From Treponema sp. (GTDB lineage: Bacteria > Spirochaetota > Spirochaetia > Treponematales > Treponemataceae): a stretch of 6,466 nt of DNA. A program made the position numbers and the translations under genes. Shown here in pieces: positions 1 to 5,621 of this stretch. The stretch's first letter is position 1, and each line of letters starts with the position of its first letter. The notes beneath the pieces are model-generated. The model saw only the letters and a program-made list of their open reading frames with translations, did not search any database and was not told where the DNA came from. The stretch spans positions 1 through 6,466 of the forward strand of contig JAFYDO010000148.1 in NCBI GenBank assembly GCA_017544745.1, written 5' to 3'.

Positions 1-477
1 GACCCGGTAAGTGCAGCTAAGATTCACCCAAACGACGCCTACCGCATCTGCCGTGCCCTGGAAGTATATTATCTTAGCGGAAAAACCCGCAGTGCTTTTG
101 CAATTGAACCGGCTCTCCGCCCGCAATATGATTTTACCTTTATAGTTCTGCAGCCTCCGCGAGACCTTTTATACCATCGCATAGAAGAGCGTGTAAACCA
201 GATGATAGAGCAGGGCATTGAGCAGGAGGTTCAATCTCTTATAGCCGCCGGCTACACCAAAGACTCCCCGGGACTGAAGGCCATAGGCTACCACGAATGG
301 TTTGAATATGACAACAAAGAACAGATATGTAAAGCCATAACCCACAACACCCGCAAATACGCCAAAAAACAATACACCTACATCCGCGACATCCCGGGAA
401 GTATTGTTATTCCATATAAAACTTCTTTTGATGATCTTTTTAAAGTAATAGATATTATAAAGAAAAAATATTTCTAA
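1..477 (+). CDS. miaA: tRNA dimethylallyltransferase MiaA, C-terminal part (5' end outside window)
   Basis: The enzyme transfers a dimethylallyl group from DMAPP to N6 of adenosine 37 in tRNAs reading UNN codons, in the cytoplasm. The open frame runs from base 1 to TAA at 475-477, giving the last 158 residues of a family usually about 300 long; the P-loop half lies off the left edge. Visible family signatures are DPVSAAKIHPND at the first residues followed by RALEVYYLSGK, then RIEERVNQMIEQG, the AIGYHEW block near residue 96, and a C-terminal TRKYAKKQYTYIR block, where many bacterial homologues have TR.YAKRQ.TWFR. That last block is a mildly divergent version of the tRNA-binding end. No clear terminator follows. 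The next gene has its own promoter, so miaA is probably the end of an upstream transcript. DMAPP is a product of the pathway that dxs begins downstream, a functional link but not proof of co-regulation. Identification is firm. Confidence 0.93.
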   Translation, partial: DPVSAAKIHPNDAYRICRALEVYYLSGKTRSAFAIEPALRPQYDFTFIVLQPPRDLLYHRIEERVNQMIEQGIEQEVQSLIAAGYTKDSPGLKAIGYHEWFEYDNKEQICKAITHNTRKYAKKQYTYIRDIPGSIVIPYKTSFDDLFKVIDIIKKKYF

Positions 478-525
478 AGGAAAAAATCTGAAGCGGAAGT
501 ATATCTGTTTCCTGATGCATTCCTA

Positions 526-554
526 TTGACTAATAACCCTTTTTTTGTCATAAT
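526..554 (+). promoter_or_regulatory. sigma70-type promoter for the bS22-like gene
   Basis: TTGACT at 526-531 and CATAAT at 549-554 are separated by exactly 17 bases, each hexamer one mismatch from the sigma70 consensus. Transcription should start near 561, giving a leader of about 24 bases that carries the AGGAG ribosome binding site. It lies in the 107-base gap after miaA and points toward the small basic gene and then dxs. Motif evidence only. Confidence 0.7.
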
Positions 555-572
555 ATCAATACTTTATAAAGT

Positions 573-577
573 AGGAG
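573..577 (+). promoter_or_regulatory. Shine-Dalgarno AGGAG deciding a GTG start
   Basis: AGGAG sits 7 bases before GTG at 585. It selects the GTG as the start of the 29-codon gene, which has no ATG before codon 12. Confidence 0.75.
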
Positions 578-584
578 TGCCATC

Positions 585-674
585 GTGCCTTGTGGTAAGA
601 AAAGAAAGCGCCAGAAGATGGCGACACATAAGCGTAAGAAGATGCTTAGAAGAAATCGACATAAGAGCAAGTAG
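585..674 (+). CDS. small basic ribosomal protein of the bS22 / AURKAIP1-COX24 (mS38) type, 29 aa
   Basis: The gene starts at GTG 585 after AGGAG and ends at TAG 672-674, encoding only 29 residues. Fifteen of these are Lys or Arg (9 K, 6 R) with two His. The core KRQKMATHKRKKMLRRNRH closely resembles short bacterial proteins annotated as AURKAIP1/COX24 domain proteins, known from Bacteroidetes, and is related in pattern to mycobacterial ribosomal protein bS22 and the C-terminal end of mitochondrial mS38. By that family relation it probably binds 16S rRNA in the small subunit; this is inferred from resemblance alone. A strong promoter and good ribosome binding site before it, and an intrinsic terminator just after it, fit a highly expressed ribosomal protein gene. 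Its length puts it below usual gene-calling cut-offs. Cys3 near the N-terminus is an extra feature with no known role. Confidence 0.82.
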   Translation: MPCGKKRKRQKMATHKRKKMLRRNRHKSK

Positions 675-703
675 TTTTTTTGTCGACAGCTTGTGTTTCA
701 GAT

Positions 704-740
704 AAGGGGTTTTGTCTTTTTTGACATCCCCTTTTTTTTT
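704..740 (+). terminator. intrinsic terminator between the bS22-like gene and dxs
   Basis: AAGGGG (704-709) pairs with CCCCTT (728-733). An inner TGTC (713-716) pairs with GACA (723-726) around a six-T loop, and the arms are joined by a small asymmetric internal loop. A run of nine T (732-740) follows. This is a good Rho-independent terminator shape. It ends 3 bases before the dxs ATG at 744, so dxs must be reached by read-through or by a promoter I cannot see clearly. Confidence 0.75.
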
Positions 741-743
741 ATT

Positions 744-2636
744 ATGTTAGAAAATATTCATTCGCCATCTGATATAAAAGACCTTTCTCAAACCCAGCTA
801 AAAGAGCTTGCTCAAGAAATCCGTCAAAAAATCATAGCAACAGTAGGCCACAATGGCGGTCATCTTGCAAGTAATCTTGGAGTAGTGGAGCTAACCCTTG
901 CTCTGCACCGGGTTTTTGATTCTCCAAACGATGCAATTATTTTTGATGTAAGCCACCAGTGTTATGCGCACAAGCTTTTGACCGGACGTTACCGTGAGTT
1001 TGAAACCCTACGCCAAAAGGATGGTCTTAGCGGCTTTACAAATATTGACGAAAGTGACCACGACTTTTTTACAAGCGGGCACAGTTCAACTTCTATAAGT
1101 GCGGCTCTTGGACTTTTGACCTCCTGGAATCTTGAAAAAAAAGACGGAAAGGTTATTGCAGTTTTGGGAGACGGAGCGCTCACCGGCGGCATGGCTTTTG
1201 AAGGACTTTCCAACGCAGGCCAGATGCGCAAAAATCTTATTGTAATCCTTAATGATAACCAGATGTCCATTGACCATAATACGGGTGCAGTTTCGCGTTA
1301 TCTTAGCCGTCTTACAATGTCCCACGGATATCAGTCGTTCCGTTACCGTGTAGATAAGGTTGTAGAACGCATGGTAGAAAAAATGCCGAGCTTTGGTCGT
1401 CCTATTGATAAGTTTATATTCCGTTTTAAGCGGTCTCTCAAGGGACTTCTCCTTGCAAACAATCTTTTTACAGACCTTGGTTTTGAATATGTTGGCCCGT
1501 TAAACGGTCACAACGAAAAAGCTCTGGAAAATGTTTTGCGCAAGGTTCGTAATCTTTCGCGACCGGTTGTAGTTCACGTTGTTACAAAAAAGGGCAAGGG
1601 CTATGAACCTGCAGAAACTACACCTGAAAATTTCCACGGAGTTGGTCCATTCAATGTAGAAGACGGAACCTTTGAAACCGCAGCAGATGCCAATGACACG
1701 CTTACCTTTACTCAAGCATTCAGCAACATCATCGTAGACGCAGCCTCTAAAGATAATAAAATTACCGCTATTACCGCAGCCATGGCTCAGGGAACAGGTC
1801 TTACAGAATTCAGCAAAAAATACCGCGAACGCTTTTTTGATGTTGGTATTGCCGAAGAGCACGCTGTTACCTTTGCAGGTGGTCAGGCAAGAGGCGGGCT
1901 TGTTCCTGTAGTCTGCATTTATTCAACCTTTATTCAGCGCGCAGTAGACCAGATGATTCATGATGTAACGCTGCAAAAAGCTCACTGCGTTTTTGTTCTG
2001 GATAGAGCAGGAGTAGTTCCTGGAGACGGAGTTACACATCAGGGATTATTTGATATAGCGCTGTTCCGACCGGTTCCTGGTATAAAGATTATGAGTCCGG
2101 TAAGTGCCGCAGACTTAAAGGTTTGTTTTGATTACGCACTCGTTACTGATGGTGCTGTTGTAATCAGAATACCAAAAGCTGTCTGTCCTGCAGAGCTCCC
2201 GGAATTTTCACAGAAGGTTCACGAAGGAAAAGGAATCCTTCTCCAAAGCGAAGGTAAAGCACAGCGAAATAAATATCTTATTGTAACAACAGGAAGCCTG
2301 TACAGTGAAGTAAGTGTCGCATTAAAAGACAGCGCTGTGGGTAAACTTAAAACCGACATTTACATTCTTCGTTTTATTAAGCCGTTTAACGAAGAATATT
2401 TTATAGATCTTGCAAGCCAGTATAAAGGAGTTTTGTTTGTAGAAGACGGTGTAGTTACCGGCGGCATAAGTGAACATCTTTGCGGTGTACTTGCCACTCA
2501 CAAATACCTTCACACAAAGTTACTTGCTTTTGAGGACAAATTTTATTCACATGCTACACGCGCTCAGATTCTGGATGAAGCAGGTCTTTCTCCTGCAAAA
2601 ATTGCCCAGACTTTAAAGGAGCTTGCAAATGCTTGA
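744..2636 (+). CDS. dxs: 1-deoxy-D-xylulose-5-phosphate synthase (Dxs)
   Basis: This ThDP enzyme condenses pyruvate with glyceraldehyde 3-phosphate to DXP, opening the MEP isoprenoid pathway. It also feeds thiamine and pyridoxal synthesis in many bacteria. It is 630 residues long, normal for the family (about 620). Visible features are GHLASNLGVVEL (39-50), the HQCYAHKLLTGR block (71-82), the ThDP motif GDGALTGGMAFE (142-153) closing with LNDNQMSI (169-176), GPLNGHN (251-257), TKKGKGYEPAE (281-291), the catalytic glutamate in GIAEEHAVT (Glu371), IYSTFIQRA.DQ (392-403), and DRAG..PGDGVTHQG (420-434). I chose ATG 744 because the protein then aligns with Bacillus Dxs from its first residues. An in-frame ATG at 693 would translate straight through the terminator hairpin. 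No Shine-Dalgarno precedes 744; the T-tract occupies that place. The HQ motif reads DVSHQ instead of the usual DVGHQ. The stop overlaps folP. Confidence 0.96.
   Translation: MLENIHSPSDIKDLSQTQLKELAQEIRQKIIATVGHNGGHLASNLGVVELTLALHRVFDSPNDAIIFDVSHQCYAHKLLTGRYREFETLRQKDGLSGFTNIDESDHDFFTSGHSSTSISAALGLLTSWNLEKKDGKVIAVLGDGALTGGMAFEGLSNAGQMRKNLIVILNDNQMSIDHNTGAVSRYLSRLTMSHGYQSFRYRVDKVVERMVEKMPSFGRPIDKFIFRFKRSLKGLLLANNLFTDLGFEYVGPLNGHNEKALENVLRKVRNLSRPVVVHVVTKKGKGYEPAETTPENFHGVGPFNVEDGTFETAADANDTLTFTQAFSNIIVDAASKDNKITAITAAMAQGTGLTEFSKKYRERFFDVGIAEEHAVTFAGGQARGGLVPVVCIYSTFIQRAVDQMIHDVTLQKAHCVFVLDRAGVVPGDGVTHQGLFDIALFRPVPGIKIMSPVSAADLKVCFDYALVTDGAVVIRIPKAVCPAELPEFSQKVHEGKGILLQSEGKAQRNKYLIVTTGSLYSEVSVALKDSAVGKLKTDIYILRFIKPFNEEYFIDLASQYKGVLFVEDGVVTGGISEHLCGVLATHKYLHTKLLAFEDKFYSHATRAQILDEAGLSPAKIAQTLKELANA
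2615..2621 (+). promoter_or_regulatory. Shine-Dalgarno AAAGGAG inside the dxs end, deciding the folP start
   Basis: AAAGGAG lies 7 bases before ATG 2629. A possible TTG at 2623 is only 1 base from it and the ATG at 2638 is 16 bases away, so 2629 is the best start for folP. Confidence 0.8.
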
Positions 2637-3408
2637 AATGACTTTTGGCCGTAAACGTATAAGTACAGAACGTCCTGCTTTTGTAATGGGTATTGTAAAT
2701 GCAACCCCCGATTCATTTTACGAAAATAGCCGCGGCGACTTTGACCTTGCCATGAAGCTCGTAGAAGACGGAGCAGATATCATAGACATTGGTGGAGAAT
2801 CTACACGCCCGGGCTTTACTCCTGTAGACGAACAGGAAGAACTTGACCGTGTAATTCCATTGATAGAAAAGCTTCGTAAAAATACAGATGTCGTGCTTTC
2901 TATAGATACAACCAAACCCGCAGTAATTACCGAGGCTTTGGAAAGCGGGGTAGATATAATAAACAACGTTCTTTCCTTTGATAACGACGATTCAACTCTT
3001 CAAACGATAGCAGACGCAGATGCAAGTGTAATTCTTATGCATCACGAAGGCGAAGGAATTGACGGAATCTGCAGTTATCTTAAGAAAAAAGCAGAATTGT
3101 GCGAGAAAAAGGGTATTTCTCACAGCAAACTTATCCTTGATCCAGGCATTGGCTTTGGCAAAAGCTTTGAGCAGAATGTGGAAGCAATTAAGTATACAGA
3201 CCGCTTATGTACACTTGGATACCCTGTTTTAATGGCTTTGTCGCGCAAATCAAGCATAGGAATGATGACAGGCCGCCCGGTTGAACAGCGCCTTAGCGGA
3301 ACCCTTGCAGCCGACATTATTTCCGTCCAAAAAGGTGCAAAAATTATCCGCGTTCACGACGTTTTAGATGCAATTGACACGTTAAATGTAATGAAATTTT
3401 TTGAATAG
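2629..3408 (+). CDS. folP: dihydropteroate synthase (FolP)
   Basis: FolP condenses 6-hydroxymethyl-dihydropterin diphosphate with p-aminobenzoate to dihydropteroate in folate synthesis, and is the sulfonamide target. The product has 259 residues on a TIM-barrel pattern. Motifs in order are MGIVNATPDSF (20-30), DIGGESTRPG (53-62), SIDTTKP (91-97), IINN (110-113), LMHH (136-139), DPGIGFGKS (171-179), SRKSSIG (205-211) and IRVHDV (240-245). The known ligand residues are all present: Asn24, Asp53, Asp93, Asn112, Asp171, Lys207, Arg241 and His243. Compared with E. coli FolP the segment between LMH and DPG is roughly 16 residues shorter, and the loop after PDSF is also shortened. The usual IIND is IINN, which keeps the ligand Asn. 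The start overlaps the dxs stop by 8 bases, so translation is probably coupled. folP next to cdaA recurs in other bacteria. Confidence 0.95.
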   Translation: MLEMTFGRKRISTERPAFVMGIVNATPDSFYENSRGDFDLAMKLVEDGADIIDIGGESTRPGFTPVDEQEELDRVIPLIEKLRKNTDVVLSIDTTKPAVITEALESGVDIINNVLSFDNDDSTLQTIADADASVILMHHEGEGIDGICSYLKKKAELCEKKGISHSKLILDPGIGFGKSFEQNVEAIKYTDRLCTLGYPVLMALSRKSSIGMMTGRPVEQRLSGTLAADIISVQKGAKIIRVHDVLDAIDTLNVMKFFE

Positions 3409-3410
3409 TG

Positions 3411-3419
3411 TGTTATAAT
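3411..3419 (+). promoter_or_regulatory. extended -10 promoter upstream of cdaA
   Basis: TGTTATAAT is a perfect TGnTATAAT extended -10 element, starting 3 bases after the folP stop. I see no good -35 at the right distance: TTGACA at 3374-3379 is 34 bases away. Extended -10 promoters often do without one. The predicted start of transcription, near 3426, falls almost exactly at the left edge of the palindromic repeat. This would give cdaA-cdaR-acpS a promoter separate from dxs-folP. Confidence 0.55.
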
Positions 3420-3427
3420 AGTGTATT

Positions 3428-3461
3428 GTCATTGCGAGCCCGAAGGGCATGGCAATCCACG
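3428..3461 (+). repeat. REP-like palindromic repeat element (GTCATTGCGAGC...GCAATCCACG)
   Basis: The core is an interrupted inverted repeat: ATTGC (3431-3435) pairs with GCAAT (3452-3456), and GCCC (3438-3441) pairs with GGGC (3445-3448) around a GAA loop. The outer GTCATTGCGAGC and GCAATCC ends match a sequence style I know from dispersed palindromic repeats in many bacterial genomes, including treponemes. Only one copy lies in this window, so the repeat status rests on recognition. It sits in the folP-cdaA junction and remains open in the cdaA frame, reading CHCEPEGHGNPR. There is no T-tract, so it is not a terminator. Confidence 0.65.
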
Positions 3462-3468
3462 TATTAAA

Positions 3469-4284
3469 ATGGAAATATTCAATAAACTTTTATACATTTA
3501 CGATTTTATCCGCCCTGTATTAGATATTGCTGTTCTTACCTTCCTTTTGTATAAAGCCTACGACTTTATGACAAAATCCAACAGTATTCAGCTTTTTAAA
3601 TCGGGTATAATTGTACTTATTGCTTATGGTATTGCAGAACTTTTAAGATTAAATACAATTCTCTGGCTTTTACGCATTCTTGCTCCGGGACTTGTTATTG
3701 CTTTTGCCGTAATTTTTCAGCCAGAAATCCGCAAGCTTTTCTTAAAAATTGGACAGAGCAAATGGTTTGCTTTTGGTTCACGTTCAAAACATACTTATGT
3801 AGATGCAGTTCTTACTGCTGCAGAAATGCTTTCTAAAGAACGCCGCGGTATGCTTGCAGTATTTTTGCGCCACACCAAGCTCGATAACTTTATGCAGTCT
3901 GGAACAAGGCTCAATGCAGATCTGTCTTCGAGCCTTCTTGTAACAATTTTTGGTAAGGATACTCCGCTTCATGATGGTGCCTGTTTTATTCAGGGTGGCA
4001 AATTACTTGCTGCCGGCTGTTTCCTTCCACTTAGCGAAGATTACAATATCAAAAAGACCTTTGGTACACGACACCGTGCCGCTCTTGGACTTTCAGAAGC
4101 TTCGGACGCAGTAGTACTTGTTGTTTCAGAAGAGACCGGAGCCATAAGCCTTGCCTACGATTCAAAATTAAATTACGACCTTAATATGAACGAACTTACA
4201 AAGATTCTTGAAAAGCTTCTTGAATTACCGCCAGATGCCAAAAATATAGAGGATACAATCGATGAAAGCAAACCAATTATTTAA
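3469..4284 (+). CDS. cdaA: diadenylate cyclase CdaA (membrane-bound c-di-AMP synthase)
   Basis: CdaA makes cyclic di-AMP from two ATP at the inner face of the cytoplasmic membrane. The messenger controls potassium and osmolyte uptake and envelope stability. From ATG 3469 the protein has 271 residues, matching the family (about 273 in Bacillus). Three hydrophobic segments lie near residues 17-34, 43-60 and 62-83, followed by FQPEIRK (83-89), a short linker, and the DAC domain from about residue 105. That domain carries both diagnostic motifs, DGA (169-171, in TPLHDGACF) and RHR (201-203, in GTRHRAALG), then VVSEETGAISLA (218-229), so it should be active. An in-frame GTG at 3421 would add 16 residues encoded mostly by a palindromic repeat; I reject it because family members begin at the MEIFNKLL-like segment. 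No Shine-Dalgarno precedes 3469. The end overlaps cdaR by 23 bases. Confidence 0.94.
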   Translation: MEIFNKLLYIYDFIRPVLDIAVLTFLLYKAYDFMTKSNSIQLFKSGIIVLIAYGIAELLRLNTILWLLRILAPGLVIAFAVIFQPEIRKLFLKIGQSKWFAFGSRSKHTYVDAVLTAAEMLSKERRGMLAVFLRHTKLDNFMQSGTRLNADLSSSLLVTIFGKDTPLHDGACFIQGGKLLAAGCFLPLSEDYNIKKTFGTRHRAALGLSEASDAVVLVVSEETGAISLAYDSKLNYDLNMNELTKILEKLLELPPDAKNIEDTIDESKPII

Positions 4285-5242
4285 TAAGATTCTCTATAAA
4301 TGGCCGGTAAAGGTTATCTGTCTCATAATTGCAATCTGTCTGTACCTGTTTCATCAGGCAAGTCTTACAGAAAAGCGTTCGTTTGTAATTCCTCTGACTC
4401 TTATAGAAGACGGAGAAGTAATTCACAACGGAGATTATACTTCTACTGTTACCGTTACAATAAGAGCAAATACAGAACAGATTTCCACAATCAATACAAA
4501 ACAGTTGAATGCTTATGTAAACTTAAACGGCATTTCTAAAAAGGGCGAATATAATCTTCCGGTAAAGGTTAAAGTTGCAGACGAAATAATGGCCTTTGAT
4601 CCTTTTGAAATTAAAGTAAAACCGGAATCAATAAAGGTTCAGGTAGAAAGCAAGGATGTTAAATACGTTTTGATTGAACCTATGATTACCGGAGAGCCTG
4701 CACATGGTTATGAGGTAACTTCCTATAGTGTAAATCCATCGGTTGCCGAAATTACAGGCCCTCAGACCATGATAGAAAATACCAAAAAGATTTACACCGA
4801 AAAAATTGATATTACCGACATGGCAAAAAAAGAAGTCTTTGAAGCAGAGTTCCGTCCGCTCAATAAGCTTTTGACAATCAACGAAAAAAGTCCTGTAGAA
4901 GTTACTGTTGTAATTGAGCCTATGAAAATGGAAAGACTTTACGAAGATATTGAGATTGCTGTAAACGGACTGAGTGATTCTCTTTATCTTGAAGATGAAA
5001 CTCCTGTAGTTTCGTTTATTCTTGAAGGAACTGTGCCGGTCCTGGAAAATTACGAACCTGGAAAACGTTTTGTAACTGCAGATTTTTCAAAAATAACAGA
5101 GGAAGGAGAATACGAGATTCCGCTTAAATATAATGTTCCATCTTACCTTGTTCTTAAGGATGATGCACCTCAAAGTTTGTCATTTAAACTTAGCAGACAT
5201 CCGGAAGAAGCCACAGAGAGTGAGGCAGAGGTAACTGAATGA
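4262..5242 (+). CDS. cdaR: YbbR-domain protein CdaR, probable regulator of CdaA
   Basis: CdaR proteins are anchored outside the membrane by one N-terminal helix and bind and modulate CdaA. The 326-residue product has a short basic start, a membrane segment at about 14-31 (VKVICLIIAICLYLF core), then an extracytoplasmic region rich in beta strands. I see three YbbR-type repeats, roughly 40-128, 135-217 and 226-310. The second is the clearest, with the SVNPS..EITGP segment near 156-167, an ITDM turn and a closing VEVTVVIEP. The tail (313-326) is acidic and probably disordered. ATG 4262 follows AGAGGA with 8 bases of spacing and lies within the end of cdaA, indicating translational coupling and matched amounts of the two partners. 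Sequence of YbbR repeats is poorly conserved; function rests on the architecture and the cdaA neighbour. Confidence 0.88.
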   Translation: MKANQLFNKILYKWPVKVICLIIAICLYLFHQASLTEKRSFVIPLTLIEDGEVIHNGDYTSTVTVTIRANTEQISTINTKQLNAYVNLNGISKKGEYNLPVKVKVADEIMAFDPFEIKVKPESIKVQVESKDVKYVLIEPMITGEPAHGYEVTSYSVNPSVAEITGPQTMIENTKKIYTEKIDITDMAKKEVFEAEFRPLNKLLTINEKSPVEVTVVIEPMKMERLYEDIEIAVNGLSDSLYLEDETPVVSFILEGTVPVLENYEPGKRFVTADFSKITEEGEYEIPLKYNVPSYLVLKDDAPQSLSFKLSRHPEEATESEAEVTE

Positions 5243-5610
5243 TTTGCGGGATTGGAGTTGATATGACAACAGTGGACAGGTTTGCCTCGTGGATAGACAA
5301 GCCTGAACTTATAGACAGGTTTTTTCACAGTGAGGAAAAATGCTGTGATAAAAGCACCGGCTATATGAAGGAACACTATGCGGCTCGTTTTGCTGCAAAA
5401 GAAGCCTTTGGAAAAGCCCTTGGAACCGGAATTACCGGCTTTAAGCTTTGCGACCTGTATATAAAAAATGATGAAAAGGGAAAACCGGAATTAATAGTAA
5501 CCGGTTCTGCCCAAAAAAAGTTAGAGGAAATATATGGCGACTGCAAAATCTTTGTTTCTTTGAGTCATGAAAAAAACAATGCTGTTGCAGTTGTAATTAT
5601 AGAAAAGTAG
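5239..5610 (+). CDS. acpS: holo-[acyl-carrier-protein] synthase (AcpS)
   Basis: AcpS moves 4'-phosphopantetheine from CoA to a serine of apo-acyl carrier protein, activating it for fatty-acid synthesis. The protein has 123 residues, the normal size. Motifs are GIGVDMTTVDRF (4-15; Asp8 a likely Mg2+ ligand), AARFAAKEAFGKALGTG (48-64; Glu55 the other metal ligand) and a C-terminal SLSHEKNNAVAVVI (107-120). ATG 5239 overlaps the cdaR stop as ATGA and follows AGAGG at 7 bases, so it is coupled to cdaR. It occupies the place where glmM usually follows cdaA-cdaR in Firmicutes. No reason to doubt activity. Confidence 0.95.
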   Translation: MICGIGVDMTTVDRFASWIDKPELIDRFFHSEEKCCDKSTGYMKEHYAARFAAKEAFGKALGTGITGFKLCDLYIKNDEKGKPELIVTGSAQKKLEEIYGDCKIFVSLSHEKNNAVAVVIIEK

Positions 5611-5621
5611 AGAGGTATAAT

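Noticed and set aside
478..513. Possible hairpin after miaA (AGGAAA at 478-483 with TTTCCT at 508-513)
   Set aside because: Six AT-rich pairs, a 24-base loop and no T-tract; not a convincing terminator.
674..726. Antiterminator/riboswitch-like leader before dxs
   Set aside because: Alternative pairing is limited to four-base TGTC/GACA pieces and there is too little sequence for a ligand-binding fold; nothing resembles a TPP riboswitch.
693..743. In-frame upstream ATG that would lengthen Dxs by 17 residues
   Set aside because: The extension is encoded by the terminator hairpin and T-tract (FVFFDIPFFFI), and Dxs homologues align from MLENIHSP at 744.
989..1862. Reverse-strand open frames within dxs (for example 1500-1862)
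   Set aside because: They lie antisense to strongly conserved Dxs motifs, lack ribosome binding support and resemble no family.
3374..3419. TTGACA at 3374 as the -35 of the cdaA promoter
   Set aside because: Its spacing to TATAAT is 34 bases, about twice the workable distance, and it lies inside folP.
3428..3461. CRISPR repeat or folP terminator
   Set aside because: Only one copy with no spacer array, and no T-tract after the hairpin; a dispersed palindromic element fits better.
4300..4539. Second + strand frame inside cdaR
   Set aside because: Ser/Arg/Tyr-rich out-of-frame translation overlapping a well-supported CdaR; no independent signals.
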